Program-made: the position numbers and the translations under genes | Shown: piece by piece, positions 18,527 to 28,575 of the stretch | Layout of the letters: each line of letters opens with the position of its first letter | How positions within the stretch are numbered: the first letter of the stretch is position 1 | Notes under the pieces: generated by a model | What the model was told of the DNA's origin: nothing | Databases searched by the model: none | Seen by the model: the letters and a program-made list of their open reading frames with translations, nothing else | Assembly (NCBI GenBank): GCA_018401055.1 | Contig: JAGYLB010000085.1 | Location: 100,188 to 164,187, forward strand | Direction of reading: 5' to 3' | From: Roseicyclus sp. | GTDB taxonomy: Bacteria > Pseudomonadota > Alphaproteobacteria > Rhodobacterales > Rhodobacteraceae | Length of the DNA stretch: 64,000 nt

Positions 18527-20156
18527 TCACACCGGCCCGCCGCCGACGCGTCGTGCGGCATTGGGCTGCTCCGCTCTGTCGTGCTCCAGATATGCGGCCA
18601 TCCACGCCCCGAGCGCGCGCACCTCGACCTCGCCCAAACGCAGGCCAAGCTTGCTGCGCCGCCAAAGCACATCCTCGGCCGTGCGGGCGTATTCGTGGCG
18701 CATGAGCCAGACAACCTCGGCCCCGGTCAGGGTTGCGCCGAAATCGTGGCCAAGCTCGGCAGCTGTCGTCGCATCGCCCAGCATATCCCGCGCCTGCGTC
18801 CCGTAGGCCCGGATCAGGCGGCGCGCCCAGACATCGGTCAGGAACGGATAGTCGCGCATCAGATCGCGATTGAGGGTATCCACACCGTCATGGGGAAAAT
18901 CCCCGCCCGGCAAGGGCACGCCCGCCGTCCATGCGCCCGAGGCAAGCGGCAGGTGTTCCCCGATCTTGTCCAGCGCGGATCTCGGCAAGGCGGCGGTAGG
19001 TCGTGATCTTGCCCCCAAAGATGTTGAGGACCGGTGCGCCGGTCGAGCGGTCGACTTTGAGCGTGTAATCGCGTGTCGCGGCGGTGGCCGAACTTGCCCC
19101 GTCGTCATAGAGCGGGCGGACCCCGGAATAGGACCAGACCACATCGGCGGGCGTGACAGGTCGCTTGAAATACTGGCTGGCGAAGGCGCAGAGGTAATCG
19201 CTTTCCGCATCCGTGCAGACGGGTTGCTGCGCGGGATCGTGATGTTCGGCATCGGTCGTGCCGATCAGCGTGAAATCCTGCTCATAGGGGATGGCAAAGA
19301 TGATCCGGCCATCCGTGCCTTGGAAGAAGTAGCATTTGTCGTGGTCGTAAAGCTTGCGCGTCACGATATGGCTGCCGCGCACCAAGCCGCACGGTTTCGC
19401 GGATGTTGAGACGCAGCTTGCCATGGATCACATCGCCCACCCAAGGGCCGGCGGCATTCACCAGCATCTTGGCGCGGATAATCCTGCGCTCGTCGCCTTG
19501 CGCAAGTGTGACATGCCACAGCCCGTCCTGCGCCTCGGCCGAGATGACCTCGCTGCGGGTCAGGATGGTGGCGCCGCGCGCCTCGGCATCGCGGGCGTTC
19601 AGAACCACAAGGCGGCTGTCCTCGACCCAGCAGTCGGAATACTCGAAGGCCTTGGCGAAACGGTCGTGCAGCGGCGCCCGTCAGGCGTGCCCCCGGCGAC
19701 AAGCGTCGTCGTCGCGGGCAGGATCTTGCGCCCGCCCAGGTGGTCATACAGGAACAGACCCAGCCGGATCAGCCAAGCCGGGCGGCGCCCCTTCATCCAC
19801 GGCAGGACGAAGGACAAGAGCCGTGAGGTGGGCGTCTTGCTCTCGAACCGCATCTCGGCGTGATAGGGCAGCACAAAGCGCATGGGCCAACTGATATGGG
19901 GCATGGCGCGCAGCAAGATCTCGCGTTCCATCAGCGCCTCGCGCACCAGCCGGAACTCGAAATACTCCAGATAGCGCAGCCCGCCGTGGAACAGCTTGGT
20001 CGAGGCGGAGGACGTCGCGCCAGCCAGATCACCCTTTTCCGCCAGCACCACGGACAGGCCCCGCCCAGCTGCATCGCGCGCAATCCCGCACCCGTTGATC
20101 CCGCCGCCGATGATCAGCAGGTCGCAAGGGTCGCTCGAGGGATGTTGCAGTGCCAT
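18527..20156 (-). CDS. glpD: Glycerol-3-phosphate dehydrogenase (FAD, aerobic), frameshifted
   Basis: It starts [20 protein letters not shown], with the FAD-binding GxGxxG in [63 protein letters not shown] and the C-terminal [19 protein letters not shown] are all GlpD signatures. At least three indels (near 19690, 19385 and 18985) break the frame. The repaired length of about 540 residues is normal. It oxidises glycerol-3-phosphate to dihydroxyacetone phosphate at the inner membrane and passes electrons to quinone. It is divergent from glpR and is followed by glpK. Confidence 0.92.
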
Positions 20157-20220
20157 GCGCGCCACCTGTGATCCGCACCCGGAGTTGCACGGAGAATAGC
20201 GAAAACGAACCATTTCGCAC

Positions 20221-20258
20221 AAGAACGAATGGATTTATGTCACAAAATATTCGTTCTT
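20221..20258. promoter_or_regulatory. GlpR-type operator in the glpD-glpR divergent region
   Basis: A perfect inverted repeat, AAGAACGAAT (20221-20230) and ATTCGTTCTT (20249-20258), is separated by 18 bases. Further GAACGAAA/TTTCG-like half sites lie at about 20201-20216 and 20262-20275. DeoR-family GlpR repressors bind TTCGTT/AACGAA half sites, so this cluster probably controls glpD-glpK and glpR itself. Confidence 0.65.
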
Positions 20259-20392
20259 GGCCGAAACGAAAACAAACCATGCGCTTATTCTTCTTTTGTT
20301 CCGGATTGCGTGATCGCTCCTGCTGGCAATACCTTGAAACCGAAAACCCACGCGGACGGCAGCGCGACTCACCCCCCTGACCGGAGCCCCCA

Positions 20393-21163
20393 ATGTCGCA
20401 AAGCATGCGCTTGCCCGAAATCCTCAGCATCGCGCGCCGCGATGGGCGGGTGTCGGTCGAGGCTCTGGCCGAGCATTTCAACGTGACGCTGCAAACGGTG
20501 CGGCGCGACCTGTCCGAGCTTGCCGCGCAAGGCAAACTGGAACGCGTGCACGGTGGCGCGGTGCTGCAATCGAACATCACCAACATCGGCTACGAGGACA
20601 GGCGCGGCCTGAACGATTCCGCAAAGGCCGCCATCGCCGCGCGTTGTGTGCGCGACATTCCCAACGGTTCCTCGCTGTTTCTCAACATCGGCACCACGAC
20701 CGAGGCCGTCGCCCGTGCCCTGATGCACCATCGCGACATCATGGTCCTGACCAACAACATGAATGTGGCCAATATCCTCGTCGAGAATCCTGCCTGCGAG
20801 ATCATCGTGGTGGGCGGGCTGCTACGACGATCCGATGGCGGTCTTGTGGGCACGATCACGACGCAGGCGATCAGGCAGTTCAAGTTCGACCTCGCCGTGA
20901 TCAGCTGTTCGGCCCTCGATGTCGACGGCGACATGCTGGACTACGACATTCAGGAGGTCGGGGTCAGCCAGACGATCCTCAGCCAGTCGCGCCGCAGCTT
21001 TCTGGTCGCGGATCGGTCCAAGTTCCAGCGCCGTGCCCCTGCGCGCATCGGGTCATTGGCCCAGATCGCTACATTCTTCACCGACGCGCCCCCGCCGCCT
21101 GCACTACTGGAGGCGTGCCGCGGCTGGGGCACGAAAATCGTCTGCACCGACAAGAACGACTGA
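20393..21163 (+). CDS. glpR: DeoR-family transcriptional repressor of glycerol genes
   Basis: An intact 256-residue regulator. The N-terminal DeoR HTH (RLPEILSIARRDGRVSVEAL, then LQTVRRDLSELAAQGKLERV) is followed by the sugar-phosphate-sensing DeoRC domain, with GTTTEAVARAL, IIVVGGLLRRSDGGLVG and SRRSFLVADRSKFQRRAP. It is transcribed away from glpD-glpK with an operator cluster between. Repression relieved by glycerol-3-phosphate is the expected mode (family knowledge). Confidence 0.9.
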   Translation: MSQSMRLPEILSIARRDGRVSVEALAEHFNVTLQTVRRDLSELAAQGKLERVHGGAVLQSNITNIGYEDRRGLNDSAKAAIAARCVRDIPNGSSLFLNIGTTTEAVARALMHHRDIMVLTNNMNVANILVENPACEIIVVGGLLRRSDGGLVGTITTQAIRQFKFDLAVISCSALDVDGDMLDYDIQEVGVSQTILSQSRRSFLVADRSKFQRRAPARIGSLAQIATFFTDAPPPPALLEACRGWGTKIVCTDKND

Positions 21164-21211
21164 TACCGACGTGCATCAAGGCCGCGCGTTGTCCCGGGCG
21201 CTGAGGCAATG

Positions 21212-22058
21212 TCAGCGACCCACCCTGCCGGACCGACGACCCTGCCTAAGCAGCCGGGCGGAAGCCGGTTCGTAGACGTTTTCCGCGTTCGGCCTTTCGC
21301 GGCGGGTTACATAGCATCGACTGCGCGCCAGCCACGCAAGGCTGTCCTCGGTCCGGCCCGCCACCTTGTATTCCGCGCCAATGGGGCGGCCCCATCCAAG
21401 CCGGGCAATCCCCGGCAGCACAATGCCGTAGTCCAGCTCGCCGTGATCGGGCGGGCCACGGTCGGGCACGGCTGCGATCTGCACATGGCCGATGATCGGC
21501 ATCAGCGCCTCGAACCGTGTCAGCACATCGCCCTCGGTCCGCCCGACATGGTAGCAGTCGAACATCAACCGCAGGTTCGGCAGGGCCAGCGCCGCGATGA
21601 TCTCGCGCGCCTGATCGGTCGTGCGCAGGAAATAGCCCGGCGCGTCGTGGCGGTTCAGCGGCTCGATCAAGATCACCCGGTCAGTGCGGGCGCAGGCGTA
21701 GCGCAGCATGTCTTCGAACTGGGCTTGCGCCTCCGGGCCCTCGGCCCTGCCTGCCATGACATGGATCGAGCCCGCGTCCACGGCCTCGGCATAGGCGATG
21801 GCCTCGTCAACGGCGGCGCGTGCCTCCTTCCCCCGACCGGGCAGCGCGGCCAGCCCATTCTCGCCCGGCCCCCCGCGACGAGTGTTCAGGCCTAGCATCG
21901 GCAGGCCCGTTTCCTGCAATGCCCTATGGGTATCGGCGGCGGGTGTGCCATAGGGCCAGTGGCATTCCACCGCGTCGAAGCCTGCCGCCGCCGCTGCGCG
22001 GATCGCGCCCGGCAGCGGCAGGTCAGTCAGAGGACCCGAGGTTGGCGGAGAACCTCAT
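21212..22058 (-). CDS. Hydroxypyruvate isomerase-like TIM-barrel protein, frameshifted
   Basis: It starts MRFSANLG at 22058. A frameshift near 22025 is followed by AAAAGFDAVECHWPYGTP, TGLPMLGLNTRRGGPGENG, VILIEPLNRHDAPGYFLRTT, LRLMFDCYHVGRTEGDVLTR and IGHVQIAAVPDRGPPDHGEL. These contain the metal ligands Glu, Asp, His and Glu of the xylose-isomerase-like fold. In otn-type operons this enzyme (OtnI) isomerises 2-oxo-tetronate. The last 30 codons before 21212 do not look like the family, so the true end may be earlier and masked by an indel. Confidence 0.8.
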
Positions 22059-22395
22059 CCCACCCACTGCACGTCACGGCGGTGACGACCGCGTTGATCT
22101 GCGCGCCTGTCAGAACCCGGGGCGAGATGCTGCGAACCACCACGCCCGCCTTGCTACGGCTGTCATGAGGCGCACTGTGAACTGCCATCCCTCTGGTCGG
22201 CGGATCGCCCGCGATCTGGCGGCGCGCGGGATCAACCCGCCCGAAACCGGTGCCCTTGGGAGAAACCAGCAGCCCCCCATCCTCTGTCCGGGGCGAGATG
22301 TTGCCGGTGCCGCCATGGGTCAGGCCCCGGTCGAACAGCGGCCGGGCCAGATCGCGGATCTGGTCGCGCAGACGGGATTCGGCGGACAGGCTCAT
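22027..22395 (-). pseudogene. otnC: Class II aldolase, 3-oxo-tetronate 4-phosphate decarboxylase type (OtnC), internally deleted
   Basis: It starts MSLSAESRLRDQIRDLARPL, with LTHGGTGNISPRTEDGGLLV and SPKGTGFGRVDPARR as the class II aldolase start. The sequence keeps only about 120 of the usual 210 or so residues: after KAGVVVRSISPRV it jumps to a C-terminal-like tail and lacks the central metal-binding histidines. Its start overlaps the otnK stop as ATGA, and its end overlaps the hyi start. The deletion could be real or an assembly collapse. Confidence 0.65.
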
Positions 22396-22600
22396 GCACC
22401 TTCAGATAACACATGCGACGCCCGAGCAAAGAACCCCGCATCGCCGACATTGCCGGATTTCAACCCGCAGACAAAGCGCTCGTCGTCAGGGGCATGGGCA
22501 GGAACGCCCGGCGCGTCGTGCTGTCGCTCGGCTATGGTGATATCAAGGTCAAGGACAGGCTGGCCCGCCGCATGGCCAAACCCACTTGGCAGCCCTTCTT
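22392..22600 (-). pseudogene. otnK: Four-carbon acid-sugar kinase (OtnK) C-terminal fragment
   Basis: Only the end remains, with APGVPAHAPDDERFVCGLKS, GNVGDAGFFARA and a tail HVLSEGA. This matches the APGVP...LALKSGNFG...DFF signature of 3-oxo-tetronate kinases. The upstream part is replaced by an IS3 orfB remnant. Together with otnC and hyi it identifies a tetronate (erythronate/threonate-like) catabolic operon that the TRAP transporter probably served. Confidence 0.6.
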
Positions 22601-22607
22601 GTTGAAG

Positions 22608-22806
22608 TGCTACGGCCCGGAACTCACCTCGAACACCATCCAGCGGTGGTATTCCCGGCATCAATGTCGAGGGGCGCCGCATCGCACCGGGCAAGCCGAA
22701 ACAGAACGGTTTGCTTGAGGGCTTCAACGGCCGGTAGCCGGGACAAGCTACGGACCGAAACCCTGTTCCTGTCGCTCGCTGAGGCGCGGTTCACAGCAAG
22801 AAGATC
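22608..22806 (+). pseudogene. IS3-family transposase (OrfB) remnant
   Basis: Translations in two frames show PELTSNTIQRW, RRIAPGKPKQNGLLEGFNGR and TLFLSLAEARF, the last catalytic segment of an IS3-type OrfB: the N/DGPELTS Asp and the KPxQNxxxExFNGxxR Glu region. About 200 bases survive with frame breaks. It sits between the otnK fragment and the stop codon of the TRAP permease, so an insertion followed by deletion probably destroyed the 5' part of otnK. Confidence 0.75.
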
Positions 22807-24633
22807 ACCCCGAGGCCCGCAGGCAAGGCAGGCAGACGCAGAGTTTCCCAAAGACGCACCCGCGCGCTGCCGATCACCGCGAAGCTGATGAGCCAAAGCC
22901 CCACGGCGATTTGCGCCATGGTGGCCAGCGCGGCGAGGGGTTCGGTCGCCAGTTGCAAAAGCGCCGGGTTGGCGATGAATCCCAGCGGCACGACGAACAG
23001 GCCCACCCCCAGCCGCATGGAATTGCCCGCCACCGGCAGCCACGGGGTCTGCGCGATGGCCGCCGCGATGAAGACATTGCCGCAAACGGGCGGCGTGATG
23101 GTGCACAAGAGCGCATACCAGAAGACGAAGAGATGCGCATAAAGGTCGGGCACGCCCAAGCCCGACAAGGGCCGGCACCGCGACCGAGGCGCAGATCACA
23201 TAAGCCGCCGTGGTCGGCAGCTCCATTCCCAGCACCAGCGCCGCCAGCGCGGTCAGCAGCAAGGCCACCCAGAGTTGCCCGCCGCTGGCAGACAGGATCA
23301 GCGAGGTCAGCTTGACGCCGAGGCCCGTCATGTTGAACACGCCCACCACGATGCCCGCGCAGATGATCACGGCCGCGATGATCGAGACCTGCTGCGCGGC
23401 GGTGATGACCGCCACCAGCGTGCGGCGATACCAACCCGTCAGCGACAAGCTTCCGTCGGGCTCGAAGACCAGCGTCGCCCAGGTGACGACCGTGGCAAAC
23501 ACCGCCGCGTAAGCCAACGTGTAGCTTGTGAAGACCAGCGTGCCCACAAGGATCGAGAAGGGCAGCAGGAAGAACGGCACCGAGCGCGCGACTGCAGCCC
23601 AACCCGGCATTGCACTGCGCGGCAGCGCCGGAAGCTCGATGCGCAGTGCATAGATATGCACCCCGAACCAGGCCGCCACGAAGAACAAGATCGCCGGCAG
23701 CAAAGCCGCGACCATGATGTCGGTGTAGGGCATGCGCACCAGTTCGGCCATGACGAAGATGCCAGCCCCCATCACCGGCGGCAGGATCTGCCCGCCGGTC
23801 GAGGCCACGGCCTCGGTCGCGGCGGCCAGTTGCGGCGGGTAGCCCAGCCGCTTCATCGCCGGAATGGTGATCATTCCCGTGGTCGCGGTATTGGCCGCCG
23901 CCACGCCCGAGATCGAGCCGTAGAAGGCCGAGGACAGAATGGCGACCTTGCCGCCCCGGCCCGCGTTCGGCCCGCCAGTTGCGTGGCAAAGGCCATGAAG
24001 CCCGTGCCCGCCTGCCCTGCCGAGATGAAGCCTCCAAGGATCACGAACATGGCGATCGTATCGACCGATGTGCCCGTCAGCGTGCCCCAAAGCCCGCCCT
24101 CGGTGATCGTCAGTGTGCCGAGCAGATAGTCGACCGGCATCCCCGCATGGCCGAAGCGGCCCGGGATCTGATCACCCAGAAAGGCATAGGCCAGCACCAG
24201 CGCCGCCACCGTGGGCAGCACGATCTTGATCGCCCGACGCGCCATTTCCAGCACGACAAGGATCAGGACCAACGCCAGCGCGATCTGCACCGGCCCGTCC
24301 AACGCGCCGTATTGCAACACCAAATCGCGGCGGTTGAGCATGATCCAGCCGCACACGCTGAGACCCCATGGCCAGAAACACCCAGCCCGTCAGGCGCGCG
24401 CCGCGCCCGCCTTGCGCCGCCGCCCCCAGCACGAAGATCCACGGCAGCGCAAGCGCCAGATGCGCGGGTCGGGTGATGAGGTTGGGGATCAGCCCGGCAA
24501 AGGCGTTCCACATGTGAAATCCCACCAGCAAAAGCGCTAGCGCGATGGCCACGCCGCCGTAGCGCTGGCCCTCCATCTCGACCGAAAGCCAGCCTTGCGT
24601 CTGGCCCGTAGCGGTCTGTCGGATCTCGTTCAT
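22791..24633 (-). CDS. TRAP transporter, fused 4TM/12TM permease (TAXI type), frameshifted
   Basis: It starts MNEIRQTATGQTQGWLSVEM. Four N-terminal membrane segments (the DctQ-like part) are followed by the DctM-like part, with GTSVDTIAMFVILGGFISAG, SAFYGSISGVAAANTATTGM, TGGQILPPVMGAGIFVMAEL and a C-terminal run ending GVIFLL. Indels occur near 24360, 23960 and 23165. The total of about 610 residues is normal for fused permeases. It works with the TAXI receptor encoded upstream. Confidence 0.9.
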
Positions 24634-24707
24634 GGTCGTGCCACCCCCAAAGGACGGGAGGGAGGCCGCATGGCCCCCCTCCCACAGTCATGATCAAAAC
24701 GTGCTGT

Positions 24708-25675
24708 TCAGGGCAGGGTCACGCCGCGCTCGGCGTAGAATTCCACCACGCCTTCGTGCAGGGCCGCGCCCAGTTGCGGCACCAGCTCAGGCGACACGCC
24801 AGCCCACCAGGGGTTGGTTTGCGCCATGTCTTCGCGCTGCTCCCAGAAGGCCGACACGATGGCCAGCGCTGTCGCCTCGTCCATGTTCACGGCAAAGGCG
24901 CCCACGGGAACAGCCATGGTCTCGATGGCCGCGTCGATCCCGGCATAGGTTCCGCCCGCGATGCTGACCGCGCCTGCGCTGGGGTTGGCGGCGATGATCG
25001 CGGCCTGTTCCTCGGGCGTGAAGGACAGGATGCGGACCGGCAGGGTCGCAGCCAGTTCCTGCACCTGCGGCGTCGGATGCGACGAACAGGTGGCATAGCC
25101 ATCCACCTGGTTGTTGCGCAGGCGCGGCGGGCGCGCCGGAGAGTTCCATTTCCGGGGCGGTCACGCTGTCGGCGATGCCGAGCGTCTCGAAGATCGAGGC
25201 CACCTGACCCTGGCAGAACGTGCCGGTCCCGCCCGAGATGAAGCTGCGCCCGGCAAGATCAGCCACGGTGTTGATGTCGCTGTCGGCGCGCACGACCATG
25301 TGGATGGTGATGAAGGGCATCGGAAACAGCGCGCGCAAGCCGTCGTAATCGCCCCCCGCGAAAGGTTCCGCGCCAGCGAGGGCATTGGCGATCAGGTTCG
25401 GCGGCGAGGTGAACAGGAAAGCACCGGGACGGCGCCCGGCCTCGGTCACGTTCTGCACAGAGCCTTGGCTTTCCTCGACCGTCGGCAGGATTTCACCGCC
25501 CGACTGAGTCTGGAGCATCTCGCCCAGCTGCACCATCATGCACGTAATAGGAACTGGTCGAAGACGCCGATTTCAGCGTCACGCGCGTTTCGGCGCTTGC
25601 GGCGGTGCCGCCCATGGCCAGTGTTGCCGCAAGCGCGGCCGTGAATGCGCCCTTGCGCAGGGGTGTGTGAAACAT
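24708..25675 (-). CDS. TAXI-family TRAP solute receptor, frameshifted
   Basis: A signal peptide (MFHTPLRKGAFTAALAATLA, cleaved near AASAE) is followed by TLKSASSTSSYYV, GSVQNVTEAGRRPGAFLFTS, LAGRSFISGGTGTFCQG and VQELAATLPVRILSFTPEEQ. These match the TRAP TAXI receptor family (about 320 residues). AGCGGAGG precedes the ATG. Frameshifts are near 25540 and 25130. It is the first gene of the transporter and tetronate-catabolism operon. Confidence 0.88.
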
Positions 25676-25814
25676 GGGGTATCCTCCGCTACTCATGTCG
25701 GGCGGCCCTGTGCGTGCCACCTCTGCGCGCCACAAGATCAGCGCCCGCCGCGAAAGGGCAAGGATGCCGATTGGCCAGGATGTCGAAAAACCGGGCCGGG
25801 GCCTGGTAACCGGA

Positions 25815-26300
25815 TCACGGAGGCAGAAATGTGTTGCACAGTCGACCCTCATTTGGGTCATCTTCCAAGGTTCGCAGGACAATGGGAACAAACACCTCGT
25901 ATCTACCATAGTGTGGCGAGTTGATGAAAATGCTGACCATAATCGGCACCTCCATCGTCTGGCGTTCCCCCGGTTCAAGGGACACCACGAGGCATATGGA
26001 AGAATTCGCAAATTGCCCATTTGCACCCAATGACAAGTTCATTGGGATTGACGTTCCCTTTTCGGTGTTCTCCAATGGCATGTCATGATCCGCAAGGGAG
26101 ATTAGAATCAAGCGGCGCCCGGACACGGGTCCTGTGTTGGCGCATGAAAAACGAACAACAGACATGGCCGGGTTGAGAGCGGGCCGCGCAAAGACGACCC
26201 CCATATCGATCGTATAGGAAAGCGGGGAACAGCTGATATAATCGGCGGAAGCTTTGTTGACCGACAGCAGAAAAGTCAGAAATATCAATACTAGTCGCAC
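25815..26300 (-). CDS. Spore-coat-U (SCPU) domain protein, putative pilus tip subunit
   Basis: An intact 161-residue secreted protein. A GTG start gives a signal peptide (RLVLIFLTFLLSVNKASA) and a mature protein starting DYISCSPLSYTIDMGVVF. It has cysteines near both ends and GQFANSSICLVVSLEPGERQ, resembling a single SCPU-type beta domain. It overlaps the usher stop by 10 bases and is last in the pilus operon, the position of the tip adhesin (CsuE-like) in archaic chaperone-usher systems. A tip role is inferred from position. Confidence 0.65.
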   Translation of the reverse strand: MRLVLIFLTFLLSVNKASADYISCSPLSYTIDMGVVFARPALNPAMSVVRFSCANTGPVSGRRLILISLADHDMPLENTEKGTSIPMNLSLGANGQFANSSICLVVSLEPGERQTMEVPIMVSIFINSPHYGRYEVFVPIVLRTLEDDPNEGRLCNTFLPP

Positions 26301-28575
26301 AGGAACGGTCCAATCTGATCAAATTTTTCAAAATCAGCATCAACTTGGATTTCGGCTTGGCAGATGCCGAAGCGCCCAAGGTCAGCTTCTATCCGATGCC
26401 CGTTCTGGATATTTTCGAAATACACCATCCCGTTCATCGTAATTCCTGCCACCTCGTTTGTGTCCAAGTTCCAGAACCACTCCCCCAGCCGGTAATGGAT
26501 TATCCGCGCTGTCGGTCAAAAAATACAGTTGCGGGGGAAAGCTGTTCGGCGATTGAAAAAGAGTCAACAAGATAACCGCCGATCGCAACTGGGTATGACG
26601 GTTTCGTTGTAATCCACCCCAGCAATTGAATAGTCAAATCCAAGATCCTCAGGTTTGAACGAGATGCGGTTTCTTGAATAAGGAACCAGTCCATCCCCGA
26701 CCAAAACTCCGTCAGCGTCGGTTTGGCCAAGAGAGTTATAGTTGAGAAAAATAGGAAGTTCCGTGGCATCTACTTTGCGCACGAGGACATGAGCATGTGT
26801 CGATCTGACGAAGAGAAAATCGAATACCGTCAAGAAATCCGATCGCCCCGGGCCAAGGTGGCATTTATGCGATTGGATCCGTTACTGAGATTTGAACCAA
26901 TGGAGTATCTGAAATTCTCTCTTTCTCCATCGACTCCCAGATCGGCGCTCACGAACTCACCCATCATCGACATTTCGCTGCATTCTTGCAAAGTATCCCA
27001 AACCTCCACCTCGCTGTCTGGGTCTATGAAGGCCCGCCTCAAGAATTCCCATTCCGTTTGAAAACGAGGGCCGCATGCGCTGGTATGTATAGGGCGCCGC
27101 GTCCCGGAAACCTCTGGAAATTCCCAAAATACCGAACCTCACCAGTGTTCGAGTCTACAGATTTGAAGTTTCCGCTCGCATTCAGGTTCCAGCCTCGGCC
27201 CAAAGACCAACTTCGGCCCGCACTCATTGCATGGGACGCACTCCCGTTCCAGTTCTCATCATATTGATAATTCACAACAACCGGCAATATCCCAGCCAAG
27301 GAACTTGCCAGTCTGACCGACAGTCTTGGCTGATCACCATCCCGGTCTTGCAGAGGGCTCAACGGTACCGGTATAGAAATGTTCGGATGTGAGGCGCATT
27401 GATCCACTTACGAGCGACGGTGAATTTCCGGTGATGTTTGAAAAGGAGAGGGACGCCTGAACTCCCAAACCCGAGACTTGAGACTGAACTTGCCAAAGTT
27501 GTCGAGATTATCTGGTTGACATCAAGTAGCGCAAAATCACCAACAAAACCAAGTACGGTTTGAGCCCTCGCTTATCGCGCCATAGACCTCTCCCGTAAAG
27601 GTGTCGTTGAATCCATAACGATGGTTTGCTGCCCCGACCAATCCATCAATTCCGTCAATCAGTGATGTTGACGGCTTCCTTTCGAAACCCAATCCATATT
27701 GGAACGAATGCAGGCCTTCGCGATAGAGCGAGGGTATCCGGATATATGGTATCTTGAAATATCGTGTTTGGCCTTGGATGTCCTCGACTTCAACGGTCAA
27801 TTCTCCGTAACGGTCTGGAAAGGGAAGGTTAGAAAAGCGATACGCACCAGGTTCAAGCTCTGTGGTCTGTATCTCTTTGCCGATTTCCGAAAACCGGACC
27901 ACAGCCGGAATGTCCGTCACTCCATAGAATGAATAATCCATCATCGGAGAGAAGGAAGGGTCGAGTGTGGCTTGCCCGTGCCCCAGCGAGCTGCCAAGAA
28001 TTGGCGAACTGCCGCCAAAGCCGGAAGCGGAGGGCGTGGTTGTATCGCCAATTGTCAGGGACCGACGTGCCTCATGATTGTCGATCGTGAGGCTGCTTGA
28101 CGTTATCTTGACTGACGCGTCTGGATCTGATCCAGCATCGAAGCAGCGTAAGATGTTTGCTGTCCCAACACCTGAACCCCTCCCAGAACGGCACCGAATT
28201 CAAGACCGCCATGGTTGTCCAATACACCTGATAGGCTGTAATTCAGATGTCCGCCGCTGGCGCGAGGTGTGATATCTTCAGGCTGAACAAAGCTGTCTGC
28301 AAATGGTGTTTGCTCGCCGAACAGGGAGCCATTCGCAATTATATCAAGTGTGAAGTTTGTTTCATCAAGACGAGTTTGAGTAACTTGTATCGCTCAGATC
28401 GATCAATAACGTGTCATTATAGATTGCAAGCGGTAGCGAATAAGGATCGCTGAACGGCACTTGCGACAAGTCGTTTAGCGATACATAGATATTTCCGATG
28501 TTATCTCTGACAACCAAAGCGGCTATGGCACCTCATAGCCTTGTGAAACCGTTACCGAGACGAAGAGTTCTGCTT
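26291..28575 (-). CDS. Outer-membrane usher of a chaperone-usher pilus, frameshifted
   Basis: The recognisable parts in order are an N-terminal domain (AELFVSVTV, then GAIAALVVRDNIGNIYVSLN), beta-barrel segments (PAVVRFSEIGKEIQTTELEP, YRFSNLPFPDRYGELTVEVE, RSWSLGRGWNLNASGNFKSV), GLVPYSRNRISFKPEDLGF, LPAGGVVLELG and the C-terminal end DQIGPFLCD. The usher forms the secretion pore for pilins. At least six indels interrupt it. No start codon or signal peptide precedes AELFVSVTV: the upstream frame is continuous with a lytic transglycosylase domain. See the separate entry and finding on a possible fusion. The base composition is AT-richer than neighbouring regions. Confidence 0.8.

Noticed and set aside
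22413..22718. Plus-strand ORF joining otnK antisense to IS3 remnant
   Set aside because: Its first half is antisense of the otnK fragment and its second half is a shifted IS3 piece; chimeric reading frame only.
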